Of a DNA stretch of 64,000 nucleotides, positions 24,399-33,820 are shown in pieces; the stretch's first letter is position 1; the number at the start of each line of letters is the position of its first letter. A program made the position numbers and the translations under genes. A model generated the notes under the pieces. It had not been told where the DNA came from. It did not search any database and was given only the letters and a program-made list of their open reading frames with translations. The stretch comes from Saccharimonas sp963542675 (GTDB lineage Bacteria > Patescibacteriota > Saccharimonadia > Saccharimonadales > Saccharimonadaceae), in NCBI GenBank assembly GCA_963542675.1, contig CAUTXC010000001.1, positions 53,331 to 117,330 on the forward strand. The letters are read 5' to 3'.

Positions 24399-25835
24399 AT
24401 GAAGAAATATTGGGCATCATTCGAATCATTTATTGCACGGCCAGAGCGGGTCTTTCTTTCGCTGTGTTTGTTGTTTGGCTTATTGTCGGCGTTTTTTGTG
24501 CCGCAGCTATCGGTGAGTGATGAGAATATGCACTATTTGCGGGCGTATGCGCTGGCTGACGGGCGTCTCGAGTCCAAGCGCTGCACCTACCCAGCGGATG
24601 TTAATGGCCGGGCATCATCGGTGTATCATGGCAATATCAGCGCTGATTATTCGCGCCCTATCAACCGCTCAGAACTCGAGACAAGCAAATGTAACAGTGC
24701 CGTGGGTTACGCACCTATTATGCATGCGCCGCAAACACTTGGTATTTTCATTGCTAATCTCTTCAATGGGTCGACGGGCTTGACGGTTCTCTTTGGGCGA
24801 ATTGCAAACTTACTGTTCTATGCGCTGAGTGTGTTTTTCATTATCAAGTGGGTGCGGATTGGTAAGTGGGTCTTTGCAGTAGTAGGGCTGTTACCACTAA
24901 TGGTTCATCTCGCCGCCTCACTCTCGAGCGACGTCATGACGAATGTGGCGATATTCCTCATTACCGCCATGACACTCAATCTCTACACCCAAGAAACGCC
25001 GATCCGCCGCAAGCAAGTTGCTGGCCTCTTAGCTATAGCGGCGCTGCTGGCACTGACCAAGGCGGTTAATGGTTTGCTGCTCTTTCCACTGCTGTTTTTG
25101 CCAGGGCGACTCTTCATCCCAAACACCAAGCTGCCGAAGCTACCATCACTTTTCAAGAAGCTCCCCTTTAACCTGCACAAGTGGGCACTGATCGCGGGCG
25201 CTGGCATTGTGTCGCTGGCGGCACTGCTCATCTGGCAAAAGATCTATGATGGTGCGCTCCTTTCATCTGGCGCGGTCGATAATCCACTGCATCACAACCC
25301 ACTTAGGTTTATCCGTATCCTCTTTAATACCTACATCAATCCAAATATTGGCTACACTGATATCGTAGTACGTGGTAGTGTGGGCGACTTCTCAAGTTTC
25401 AAATATCACCTGCCGCTCTTTGTTTTGATTCCACTCTTTCTACTGGTCTTTCTTACACTCATCAAGCGTGATAAGGCTGAGGAGCAAGCACTAGCACCAG
25501 CTGCTGGTCGATTAGCTGCGGCCAACCTCACTACTGTTGCCGTCTTTATTGCGGCGGTTTCATACGCGATGTACACCGCCTGGGCGCTACTACCAATTCG
25601 CTTTGGTGCTGGTGCATACTATGCCGATGGAGTGCAGGGGCGTTATTTTACGGCGCTACTCGTACTACTCATCCCTTGTGGGGTGTGGCTACGCAAGCAT
25701 ATTTGGTTCCATACTGCCTCGGCTAAGGTGTTTCACGCCCTTATATTCTTTGGCTGCGGGGCAATTTTGCTGTACTATACCTTTGGCACCTATTGGGCTT
25801 ACCACGCGCCGATACCAGTACCACCGGTGGCATAA
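24399..25835 (+). CDS. DUF2142 family polytopic membrane protein
   Basis: A 478-residue protein with about 11 membrane segments. The first extracytoplasmic loop contains SDENMHYLRAYALADGRL, the DExxH-like signature of DUF2142 proteins. Members resemble GT-C transferases, using lipid-linked sugars, but their function is undetermined. The start at 24399 is preferred over an upstream in-frame start at 24330 because the TATAAT promoter lies between them. Its place among glycan genes supports a role in extracytoplasmic glycan transfer. Confidence 0.78.
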   Translation: MKKYWASFESFIARPERVFLSLCLLFGLLSAFFVPQLSVSDENMHYLRAYALADGRLESKRCTYPADVNGRASSVYHGNISADYSRPINRSELETSKCNSAVGYAPIMHAPQTLGIFIANLFNGSTGLTVLFGRIANLLFYALSVFFIIKWVRIGKWVFAVVGLLPLMVHLAASLSSDVMTNVAIFLITAMTLNLYTQETPIRRKQVAGLLAIAALLALTKAVNGLLLFPLLFLPGRLFIPNTKLPKLPSLFKKLPFNLHKWALIAGAGIVSLAALLIWQKIYDGALLSSGAVDNPLHHNPLRFIRILFNTYINPNIGYTDIVVRGSVGDFSSFKYHLPLFVLIPLFLLVFLTLIKRDKAEEQALAPAAGRLAAANLTTVAVFIAAVSYAMYTAWALLPIRFGAGAYYADGVQGRYFTALLVLLIPCGVWLRKHIWFHTASAKVFHALIFFGCGAILLYYTFGTYWAYHAPIPVPPVA

Positions 25836-26034
25836 ATTTCGGTGCTAGCACTGGAGATTACTGGAGATTGATGTTTATAGAGAAACAGTGCTCTTTGTGG
25901 TGTCTTGAATGAGAGAGTGATAAAAAACAGAGCGATACGAGAATTGGTAAGGTTCTGATATACCATTGAGAAGATAGGATTATATAAGGATTTTTTGATA
26001 TTCCATCTTCCACCTTCCCCTTTCATGACGCTTA

Positions 26035-26043
26035 TGCTATAGT
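26035..26043 (+). promoter_or_regulatory. Extended -10 promoter of the membrane protein/ChW gene pair
   Basis: TGCTATAGT, ending 28 nt before the ATG at 26072. The preceding gap (25836-26034) contains a tandem 10-bp direct repeat (ACTGGAGATT twice, near 25850-25869) and nothing else recognised. Confidence 0.55.
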
Positions 26044-26071
26044 GACATGGAACACTAATAGCACAAGCATT

Positions 26072-26647
26072 ATGAAATTATTACGTACTCTATCCAAAAA
26101 ACGTCTCACGCTCATCATTGGTATTGGCATTGCGCTCATCGCCGCTGGTGGTTATGGTGCCTATATCGCAACGCGCCCCGCCCCATTACCACCCCTGTCA
26201 GACGAGCCAACGCCAGCCCAACAACAAACGCAGCACAAGACCGATACCGCCACGAAAGAATCATTTTTAGATAACAATAATGACCATAATGCAGACACTA
26301 CCAAAGATACCTCGCAGCAGCGCACCACCCAGGCTCAGCCCGCGCCAGCCCCAACCTCAGCGAAGCATATTGAGCTCTCTGCTGAGCAGTCAGGCGAAAC
26401 GGTCGTTGTGACTACTCAGCTGAGAGAACAAGGCTTTTCCTCTGGTCAGTGCGTGCTGACGATCACTAGTAGCGAGCAGCGCTCCGAGCAGCACGCTGCC
26501 ATCATCTACCAACCAGAATACTCCACCTGCGCTGGCTTCTCTGTGCCCGTCCGATCATTACCTAAAGGTACGTGGCATATCTCTCTCGCTGTCACGCCGC
26601 TTGGTGGCAAGACACTCACGAAGACGCTCGATACGGAGATTCGCTAG
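26072..26647 (+). CDS. Unrecognised secreted or membrane-anchored protein
   Basis: I do not recognise this 191-residue protein. It has a basic N-terminus, one hydrophobic segment (about 12-33) acting as signal or anchor, then a Pro/Gln/Thr-rich linker of roughly 70 residues. The C-terminal region of about 85 residues is beta-rich, contains two Cys (SGQCVLTI and YSTCAGF) and could form a small disulfide-bonded domain. A GTG at 26042 would add 10 residues but overlaps the -10 box, so the ATG at 26072 is used. The next gene starts at the base after its stop codon, so the two are probably co-expressed and both act outside the cell. Confidence 0.65.
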   Translation: MKLLRTLSKKRLTLIIGIGIALIAAGGYGAYIATRPAPLPPLSDEPTPAQQQTQHKTDTATKESFLDNNNDHNADTTKDTSQQRTTQAQPAPAPTSAKHIELSAEQSGETVVVTTQLREQGFSSGQCVLTITSSEQRSEQHAAIIYQPEYSTCAGFSVPVRSLPKGTWHISLAVTPLGGKTLTKTLDTEIR

Positions 26648-28957
26648 ATGATGGCTCAATCATACTCTACTACTCGTCTCTTCTCGACATATTGGCGATA
26701 TATCCTTGCTGGTGTTTTGTGTGTGAGTTTATTTGCTGCGACTGTCCTCTCCCGCCCAGCCCAAGCAGTAACGGCAGCCGATTGGCGAGCAGGCAATATC
26801 GTTGATGATTTACTCTTTACCAATAGTGACGATATGTCAGTGGCAGATATTCAGGCGTTTCTCAATAGCCTCAACCCACAATGCGACACTTATGGCCGGC
26901 AGCCTGCTGCCGAACACGGCCGGCGCGATATCAGTCGAGCACAGTATGCCGCCGCTCGAGGTTGGCATGGGCCACCATATGTCTGCCTCAAGGACTATTA
27001 TGAAGTACCTAAATACACACCGGGCAATTACATCCCTGCCAATAACTTCAGTGGAACGATCCCCGCTGGAGCAGTCAGCGCTGCGCAGATCATCTACGAT
27101 GCCGCTAAGCAGAATAACCTCAACCCCAAGGTGCTATTGGTGAAGATCGCTACCGAGTCGGCTGGCCCGCTCACTTCTGACACTTGGCCCCTCCAAAACC
27201 AATACACCTATGCCATGGGCTCACACTGCCCCGATAGTGGCCCGGGTGGCAGTGCCAATTGCGATCGCAACTATGCTGGCTTCTCGATGCAAGTTGCCTC
27301 AGGAGCACAGCTCATTCGTTGGTATCTGGATAGTATGCAGCAACCGTGGTGGTCGTACAAAAAACCGTTTGCGACCAATCGTATCTTATGGAATGTGGTG
27401 CAGCGAGGCTGCGGCGCTGGCGATGTGTATATCGAGAGCAAGGCCACAGCGGCACTCTACACCTACACACCCTACCAACCCAACCAAGCAGCCCTGGCTA
27501 ATATGTATGGCTTAGGCGATCATTGCAGCGCCTATGGCAACCGCAACTTCTGGCGAGTGTGGAACGACTGGTTTGGCTCGACCCAGCATAGCCGGCCACT
27601 TATCAGTTTCCGATCGCACAGCAGCTACATTGGTTGGACAGGGGTAATTCATAACCGTGGCATTACAGGCGTCACTGGTCAAAGCAAGGCAATGCAAGCT
27701 CTCACGATCGATGGTGAGGTAACTTATGCCTCATACAGCAACGAGCGTGGTTGGCAGCCCACTGTGCAGGGTAGTATGCAATCAGGTACAACAGGGCTTG
27801 GCCGGCCAATCACCGCCGTCAAGATCCAGCCAACTGGTACTCTCACCCAGGCGTACGATATTTACTATCGCGCCCACGTGAGCTACATTGGCTGGATGGG
27901 CTGGGCCAAGAATGGTGAAGTGGCTGGTGCAACTGGTGGAGCTAACAATGCTATCGAAGCGATCGAAATAAAGCTTGTACGCAAAGGAACGCCTGCGCCT
28001 GAGTCATCTGGGGTAGCATATAAAAATATTGCAACACATGGCGACCCATCACCCCTTAGACTCTCACTCAGCTCACATGTCGGTATGGTTGGCTGGCAGC
28101 CAGAAGTACGCGATGAGATGATGAGCGGTACCACTGGCCAAAGCCGCCGCATCGAAGCCATCAAAGCATCGCTCCACAACACAACGGGCCTGCCAGGCAA
28201 CATCCAATATTCATCACACGTTAGCTACGTCGGCTGGCAAGATTGGAAACAAGCGGGCGACGTATCCGGCACCACAGGGCAATTCCGCTCCATCGAGGCA
28301 GTCCGCTTCTTGCTCACCGGCAAACTTGCCTCTACATACGATATCTGGTACCGAGGTTACTCGCAATACGTCGGCTGGATGGGTTGGGCCAAGAATGGCC
28401 AACCAGCTGGTTCGACTGGCGCTTACCGGCAGCTCGAAGCACTAGAGGTGCGCCTTGTGCCGAAGCATACACTCAGCTTGCCTGGTGGTGCCTTTTATAA
28501 CCCAACCAATACTGCTGTGCCCGATCTCTATCAACTGAGCTACGCTGCTCACGTAGGCTATATCGGCTGGATGCCCGATGTGTCATACCCCATTATGGCT
28601 GGCACCACTGGCAAATCGCGCTACCTCGAGGCAATCCGCCTCGGCAAAGCCGTATCGTTGCGCGATGGTTCACCTATTACCATCCAGTGCGAAGCAAAAA
28701 CTGCTAGCCAGTGGCTCCCATCAGTCACTCTCTCATCATCGCAGCCTTGTGGCACGACTGGCCAGAGCAAAGCGCTCGAAGCCCTCAAGCTTAGCCTCAG
28801 TCCCACCGACGCCGCTCGCTACGATATTTATTACAACACTCACCTCTCCTGGGTAGGTTGGCAGGGCTGGAAAAAGAATGGCGAAGTAGCTGGCGACCGG
28901 CCCGGCTCACACGTCGAAGCAGTGATGATTAAGCTCGTCGAGAAGAGTAACGAGTGA
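26648..28957 (+). CDS. Secreted ChW-repeat protein with lysozyme-like N-terminal region
   Basis: A 769-residue exported protein. Residues 1-40 form a signal peptide (hydrophobic core ILAGVLCVSLFAATVL, probable cleavage after AQA). About residues 60-300 look like a lysozyme-like domain: AAQIIYDAAKQNNLNPKVLL is followed by IATESAG with a candidate catalytic Glu. Residues 318 to the end carry nine ChW (clostridial hydrophobic W) repeats with the pattern GW-x-G...G-TTGQS...EA. ChW proteins of clostridia are surface or secreted proteins implicated in glycan or protein binding; a role here in host-surface adhesion or wall cleavage is inferred. It directly follows the gene at 26072. ATG at 26651 is an equally possible start. 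Confidence 0.85.
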   Translation: MMAQSYSTTRLFSTYWRYILAGVLCVSLFAATVLSRPAQAVTAADWRAGNIVDDLLFTNSDDMSVADIQAFLNSLNPQCDTYGRQPAAEHGRRDISRAQYAAARGWHGPPYVCLKDYYEVPKYTPGNYIPANNFSGTIPAGAVSAAQIIYDAAKQNNLNPKVLLVKIATESAGPLTSDTWPLQNQYTYAMGSHCPDSGPGGSANCDRNYAGFSMQVASGAQLIRWYLDSMQQPWWSYKKPFATNRILWNVVQRGCGAGDVYIESKATAALYTYTPYQPNQAALANMYGLGDHCSAYGNRNFWRVWNDWFGSTQHSRPLISFRSHSSYIGWTGVIHNRGITGVTGQSKAMQALTIDGEVTYASYSNERGWQPTVQGSMQSGTTGLGRPITAVKIQPTGTLTQAYDIYYRAHVSYIGWMGWAKNGEVAGATGGANNAIEAIEIKLVRKGTPAPESSGVAYKNIATHGDPSPLRLSLSSHVGMVGWQPEVRDEMMSGTTGQSRRIEAIKASLHNTTGLPGNIQYSSHVSYVGWQDWKQAGDVSGTTGQFRSIEAVRFLLTGKLASTYDIWYRGYSQYVGWMGWAKNGQPAGSTGAYRQLEALEVRLVPKHTLSLPGGAFYNPTNTAVPDLYQLSYAAHVGYIGWMPDVSYPIMAGTTGKSRYLEAIRLGKAVSLRDGSPITIQCEAKTASQWLPSVTLSSSQPCGTTGQSKALEALKLSLSPTDAARYDIYYNTHLSWVGWQGWKKNGEVAGDRPGSHVEAVMIKLVEKSNE
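27599..28948 (+). repeat. Nine in-frame ChW repeats arranged as three triplets
   Basis: The coding region holds nine copies of a unit of about 40-50 residues. Every third copy (3, 6 and 9) begins D-I-Y/W-Y and contains GW-x-GW-x-KNG, whereas the other positions have simpler GW...TTGQS forms. The larger repeating unit is therefore about 150 residues. Confidence 0.82.
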
Positions 28958-28969
28958 TCAACATAGAAA

Positions 28970-28999
28970 ACACTCCTCCCATACCTGCGGGAGGAGTGT
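28970..28999. terminator. Intrinsic terminator between convergent genes
   Basis: A perfect 11-bp stem (ACACTCCTCCC with GGGAGGAGTGT) around an 8-nt loop. On the minus strand it runs into TTTTC. It probably serves both the ChW gene and the convergent glycosyltransferase operon. Confidence 0.8.
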
Positions 29000-29024
29000 C
29001 ATACGTTATAACAAGACAACAACT

Positions 29025-31241
29025 TTATTCGTAAATCGCTGCCACTTTCTCCTCAATATTCTTCCATTGATAGTCGTTGGCTGTTTGGCGGCCACCAGCG
29101 ATGAGTTTGTCACGCAGTGCTTTGTCTGCTACCAGGCGCTCCACGGCCGCTACACCAGCCGCTATATCACCCTGCTGGTAGAGGAGGCAGTTCTCACCAT
29201 CCTTGAGATACTCGACATTACCGCCATTAGGCACCACTACCGCAAGGCCACCAGTTGCCATCATCTCAAGTGGTGGGTAGGAGAAGCTCTCGAGGATGCT
29301 TGTTTTGATGAGAATGTCGCAGCTGGCATATACTTCGCCGACCTTCTCAGGCGCAATGCGATTGTAGAATGTATCGACGCGGTACCAGTCCTTGGGCTCT
29401 TTGCGGTACGATAGGTACGAAACTTCATACTTCGCAGGGTCGAGTTGGTTGATAATACGGAAGGCTTCGTCGGTGTTCTTATACTCGCTCTTACTATCGC
29501 CCTCAACGAGGATTTTTATCTTGCGACCACTGTCAAAATCACGCTCGCGGTATGGATAATACTCAATATCGATGCCGTTCGAGACATACTTCGCATCCTT
29601 GCCAAACATATCTTTAAGCCACTTCTGGCACCAGAGCGACATTGTTACGTAGCGCACACCCGACTGGTCACAGTATGATGCGTTCGCCGCGAAGCGTGGC
29701 CCACCCGTGCCGGGGATATAAAAATCAGTCTCGAAGTTTTGGACGAAGTAAAGCCGGTTGCGTACATTGGGGTGCTTTTTGATAATCTCTACCGTTGACC
29801 ACAGCGTCGCCACTTGCGTGTCAAAGAAGGCCTCTATCTTCGTCTTGTGCGCTGTAATAACATTGAAGCCTGGCAATTCAGAGCGGTATTGGTAGGTCTT
29901 TTTGGCCTGCTTAAGGGCGTGCTTGCTCACTGAATCGATCAGCGTTACATCCCAGCCCGCCTTACGGAGAATGTCAGCGTGTTTGACGGCAACGATCACT
30001 CCACCCGATATATCCGTCGAAGGCAAGACAAAGCCAATATTGCGCGCCAAGCGCTCCCGTATAAACGATGCAAGCGTGTAGCCAGTGTAGACCGTCGAAT
30101 AATCATTGGTGGCAATCTTGTGTGCATTTTCACCCAGCTGAGTGCGCAGTGTTTTGTCGGTAATGAGGCGATCGAGCGCTGCATACCAATCGTTATCCGC
30201 GCCAACCAAGAGGCCCGTCTCGCCGTCCTTCACTTGCTCGGCAAAGGCCCCCACCTGACTCGCCACCGTCGGCACTTTGACGAGGCCAGCCTCGAGCCAT
30301 TTGTTCTCAGACTTCGCACGGTTAAAGATTGTATCAACTAGTGGTGCAAGAATAATATCGCAGTCCACCATCACCTTAGGCAGCTCGCGCCAATCGACAA
30401 AGCCCGAGGTCATCACTCGCTCTTTATACGGTTCAAGCGCGGCCGGTACGTCGAGAATACCAGCAATCTTGAGGTGGAGCTGCGGATACGCATCGAACAG
30501 CCGAATCAAATCTGGAATCACCAGCTCAAAGTCCTCATTGTGCGTAATGCTCCCACTAAAGTACCCGATGATAATTTTGTCTGCATCCTTGGCAATCTTC
30601 CCTTCAGCCAAATCTTCCAGCGCCATATTAGACGTCTTAATCATCTCATCAGAGGCAGCATTGCGGTTAATCAGTACATCACCGGTGGTGTACTTTTGTA
30701 GCTCATCGCGCAGTTGCGTTGTAGTCGTCACAACGTGATCACAAAGCTTAAGTGTCTCACGCATGCGGTTCACCCCATCGTCGTAGAGCTGCTTATCGGC
30801 TTGGTTCATCTGCTGGACGTATTTGATGCCGTCGGTGTATGTTTGATCGATGACAAGATCGTCGATATCAAAGAAGCAGGTTTTGTTGAAGAACTTTGCT
30901 TGCTTAATAAACTCCCGCACCGTCTCTGTCACTGGGCAGCGAAAGAAGACGAAGCCACGATAATACTTGAGGTCATCCAGCGAGAGCCGATCATAAAACA
31001 CACTCTCCACCGTTAGCCCCTGCGACATTAACTGCTCCATTTGGTGTGCCACGCGGTAGCGCTCAGGGTGCGGCAAGGTGCAGCCGTTGATAAAGAGGAT
31101 ATCCTTGTAATACTTCTGTTTGCGCTCGGGGAATTTACGATAGTAGGCATACTTCGTGGCGCGCTTACCAAAGCCGATCACCCCATCGTCTTTGATAATC
31201 TTCATGCTTTTCTTGGCAGCTTTGTGTACTTTACCGATCAT
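29025..31241 (-). CDS. Tandem two-domain glycosyltransferase (GT4-like, GT-B)
   Basis: A 738-residue protein made of two GT-B-type units. The first (about 45-400) contains FFDIDDLV, a GYFSGSITHNEDFE donor-site segment and NKWLEAGLVKVPTVAS. The second (about 405-738) opens with GFVLPSTDISGGVIVAVKHADIL, the Gly-Gly acceptor loop, and ends with ILESFSYPPLEMMATGGLAVV, the EX7E-type signature. Such fusions probably add two sugars or work processively on export-linked glycans. It overlaps the upstream GT2 gene by ATGA and ends the wzm-wzt-GT2-GT operon, which suggests it builds the glycan exported by the ABC transporter. Confidence 0.85.
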   Translation of the reverse strand: MIGKVHKAAKKSMKIIKDDGVIGFGKRATKYAYYRKFPERKQKYYKDILFINGCTLPHPERYRVAHQMEQLMSQGLTVESVFYDRLSLDDLKYYRGFVFFRCPVTETVREFIKQAKFFNKTCFFDIDDLVIDQTYTDGIKYVQQMNQADKQLYDDGVNRMRETLKLCDHVVTTTTQLRDELQKYTTGDVLINRNAASDEMIKTSNMALEDLAEGKIAKDADKIIIGYFSGSITHNEDFELVIPDLIRLFDAYPQLHLKIAGILDVPAALEPYKERVMTSGFVDWRELPKVMVDCDIILAPLVDTIFNRAKSENKWLEAGLVKVPTVASQVGAFAEQVKDGETGLLVGADNDWYAALDRLITDKTLRTQLGENAHKIATNDYSTVYTGYTLASFIRERLARNIGFVLPSTDISGGVIVAVKHADILRKAGWDVTLIDSVSKHALKQAKKTYQYRSELPGFNVITAHKTKIEAFFDTQVATLWSTVEIIKKHPNVRNRLYFVQNFETDFYIPGTGGPRFAANASYCDQSGVRYVTMSLWCQKWLKDMFGKDAKYVSNGIDIEYYPYRERDFDSGRKIKILVEGDSKSEYKNTDEAFRIINQLDPAKYEVSYLSYRKEPKDWYRVDTFYNRIAPEKVGEVYASCDILIKTSILESFSYPPLEMMATGGLAVVVPNGGNVEYLKDGENCLLYQQGDIAAGVAAVERLVADKALRDKLIAGGRQTANDYQWKNIEEKVAAIYE

Positions 31242-32653
31242 ACGTCCTCCTCTGGCGTTACGTGCGGGTTATATAGTGTGTTGTATCCTTTACCACAGAG
31301 TGCAGCAGTTATCTGTGCACTGGTGAGCGGTGTATCTGGCGCAAGAGCGGCAAGTTTGGTACGCGCCACCACCACTGTTGGTGCGTCGATAGTACCAAGA
31401 TTATAGCGGGCTGTCAAGTAGATATGTTTGGTAAATGAGCGCCGACTGAGCTGCTGAAGCAGACCTACCACCGATGGTTGCAAAATCGACGACAAATTTG
31501 CAATCACCTGCTGCTCATCGGCAATCCGTGGCGCCACCGCACCAATCATTGGGCGAGCGGCATCGGCAGCGAGGTGCTGCAGCGTGGCAGCAGGCAGTGC
31601 ATTATACTGCGTCAGGCATATCATCTCGGCAGTGGTTGTCTCAAGCAACCGACCAACAGTGGTCGATTCATCAAACGACGCGGTGTCAGTGCTATATGCT
31701 TGGCCTAAGCTATAGCTCATCTGCCACTGAGCACCATACTGCGGGTCGCGCTCCACCTGGGTCTGCACCTGACGAGCAGCGCTGTCCGCCTCGAGAGCGC
31801 GGCGCTGCGCATCGATGACGTAAGGCTTAGCATCAAGGTCTTTCGCTGTAGAGGCTTGGTGAACACGCCAATAATAGAAGACCTGCGGTACATGGGCAAT
31901 CTGCTCGGGCTGCAAAGCCCGTGTTAGGCGCAAGAATAACTCCCAATCCTGCGTGCCATTATACGCTCCATCTTCACCGCCGACCTCTGTGAGTAACTGG
32001 CGCGACATGACGGCAAAGTGTGTAATGTAATTCACTGCGCGCAAAAAATCTGCGTTCCAGTCGGGCTTAAAGAACGGCTGATACGGCCGGCCATGTTCAT
32101 CCATCTTCGTCTCATCGGTGTAGACAAACTGCGCGCCAGTACGGTCGATCGTGGCCGCAACCCACAGAAGTGCATCAGGGTGGAGAGTATCATCATGGTC
32201 AAGCAGCGCAATGTATTCGCCCGTAGCCTGTGCGATGCCATAGTTGGTTGCACCAGCAATGTGACGGTTCTTGTCCAAAAAGAATGGCTTGAGCTGCGGT
32301 ATGTCCTCGGCTAGGTCGCAAATCGCCTGGCGAGTAGTCTCATTAGTCGAGGCATCATCAACGAGGATAAGTTCCCAATGTGGGTACGACTGCGCCACCA
32401 CCGACTGCACCATCTCTCGCAGGAATGGAATTGGCGTATTATACGTCGGTACGATGATGGAGATAAGCGGCTGCTCAGTAAGTGAGGCAAGTGCTGGTGG
32501 CTGCTCAGTGTGCTGACGCTGCCATGCATCGTAGATGCGGCGCTGACGAGCATCAAGATAGGTCCGATACGGCGTCAAGAGGTAACGTACCGCGCGGTGG
32601 AGATGGCGATTGGCTTTGATAAGGTGCGTCAAACGATGTAATATATACGACAT
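31238..32653 (-). CDS. Glycosyltransferase family 2
   Basis: A 471-residue protein with a basic N-terminal region of about 60 residues, then a GT-A domain: SIIVPTYNT, LILVDDAST, GATNYGIAQATGEYIALLDHDD (shown as motif pieces; DxD is DHD) and the C-terminal NGTQDWELFLR. The final 170 residues are a less conserved extension that may be a degenerate second domain. It lies 6 bp after wzt and overlaps the next gene by ATGA, so it belongs to the ABC-exporter operon. The sugar is unknown. Confidence 0.86.
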   Translation of the reverse strand: MSYILHRLTHLIKANRHLHRAVRYLLTPYRTYLDARQRRIYDAWQRQHTEQPPALASLTEQPLISIIVPTYNTPIPFLREMVQSVVAQSYPHWELILVDDASTNETTRQAICDLAEDIPQLKPFFLDKNRHIAGATNYGIAQATGEYIALLDHDDTLHPDALLWVAATIDRTGAQFVYTDETKMDEHGRPYQPFFKPDWNADFLRAVNYITHFAVMSRQLLTEVGGEDGAYNGTQDWELFLRLTRALQPEQIAHVPQVFYYWRVHQASTAKDLDAKPYVIDAQRRALEADSAARQVQTQVERDPQYGAQWQMSYSLGQAYSTDTASFDESTTVGRLLETTTAEMICLTQYNALPAATLQHLAADAARPMIGAVAPRIADEQQVIANLSSILQPSVVGLLQQLSRRSFTKHIYLTARYNLGTIDAPTVVVARTKLAALAPDTPLTSAQITAALCGKGYNTLYNPHVTPEEDV

Positions 32654-32659
32654 TTCTCC

Positions 32660-33820
32660 CTATTTCCAGGTATGCTTGAGCTTGGTAACACCACCCCACC
32701 GGCCATGATCATAATCACGTTGCACCGAGAAGTGCGGCCCCTCCTCAGTAAAGGCGATCGTCTTCGTGTCGTCCGCCCCCATCAAGCCAGCCTTGATGAA
32801 GTAACTCCCCTCGTTGAGGTTGAGCTGCACCGTGTAGGTCGCGCGGTTCTTGCCAACAATCTTCACTTTTTCTTGGTAGGTGTTGGGGCCATAAACATAC
32901 TCACCATTCTCGCGGAAGATTGCTACACCAACGTGCTTGACCCCTGTTTGCTGCCACTCTAACTCCACCGTCATAGTTTCGTTATACTCATACACTGTCT
33001 GTTCGTTGCCATCACTGCCGCGCAGTGTAATGTCGAAGTCATCTGATATTTGCTCGTCTAGCCCTTCTGACTCGTTGTAGCTCTTAATGTTGCTCCGACT
33101 ATAGGCGGCGGCGATGCGGTATGGCTTGCCGATCATCTTCACCTTCCCATCCTCGATAAACACTGCCTTGTTGCAAAAGCGCTCCACCGCAGACATATCG
33201 TGCGTGACGAGGATAACGGTGCGCTTTTCGCGCTTAAGCTTATCGAAATAGGCGTAGCATTTCTTTTGGAAGGCTTCATCCCCTACCGCCAAGACTTCGT
33301 CTAGCAGCAAGATATCGGCATGGGCACGGATAGCGATAGAGAAAGCCAGGCGCACCTGCATCCCACTGGAATAATTCTTGAGCCGCTCCTCCATAAAGTC
33401 GCCCAGCTCGGCAAAGTCGACGATTTTGTCATACATTGCCTCCATCTCGTCATGACTAAAGCCGAGCAATGCACCGTTGAGAAAGACATTTTCGCGGCCA
33501 GTTAGCTCTGGGTTAAAGCCAACGCCCAGCTCGATGAACGGTACCAGCGAGCCACCCACTTCGACACTTCCGCTATTGGGGGTGTAGATACCAGCGATTG
33601 TCTTGAGTAGCGTACTCTTACCTGAACCATTGCGCCCAACAATACCAAAGAAGTCTCCCTCGTTAATGGTAAAATCGATATCTTTAAGCGGAGTAAAGAC
33701 CCGATACCCTTTGCGCCCCTTGAGGAGGTTAATGAGCTTTTGCTTGATACCCGAACTTGCCTCCAGCGGGATCTTGAAGGACTTCGTGAGGTTATTGATA
33801 ACAACGATTGGTTGCGCCAT
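32660..33820 (-). CDS. wzt: ABC exporter ATP-binding subunit with Wzt C-terminal domain
   Basis: The ATPase of a polysaccharide ABC exporter. Residues 1-245 form the nucleotide-binding domain with Walker A GRNGSGKST, signature YSSGMQ and Walker B ILLLDEVLAVGDEAF. Residues 260-386 form a beta-rich domain like the Wzt C-terminal domain, which in known systems recognises the modified end of the glycan before export. It begins at the base after the permease stop, on the same strand. The presence of this domain suggests a capped or modified polymer as cargo. Confidence 0.92.
   Translation of the reverse strand: MAQPIVVINNLTKSFKIPLEASSGIKQKLINLLKGRKGYRVFTPLKDIDFTINEGDFFGIVGRNGSGKSTLLKTIAGIYTPNSGSVEVGGSLVPFIELGVGFNPELTGRENVFLNGALLGFSHDEMEAMYDKIVDFAELGDFMEERLKNYSSGMQVRLAFSIAIRAHADILLLDEVLAVGDEAFQKKCYAYFDKLKREKRTVILVTHDMSAVERFCNKAVFIEDGKVKMIGKPYRIAAAYSRSNIKSYNESEGLDEQISDDFDITLRGSDGNEQTVYEYNETMTVELEWQQTGVKHVGVAIFRENGEYVYGPNTYQEKVKIVGKNRATYTVQLNLNEGSYFIKAGLMGADDTKTIAFTEEGPHFSVQRDYDHGRWGGVTKLKHTWK

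Noticed and set aside
25850..25869. A tandem 10-bp repeat (ACTGGAGATT twice)
   Set aside because: Two copies only, without positional link to a gene; too little to call a functional element.
27599..28948. The repeats in the ChW gene as a CRISPR array or other DNA-level repeat
   Set aside because: They are protein-level repeats with diverged DNA and no constant short repeat or uniform spacer.
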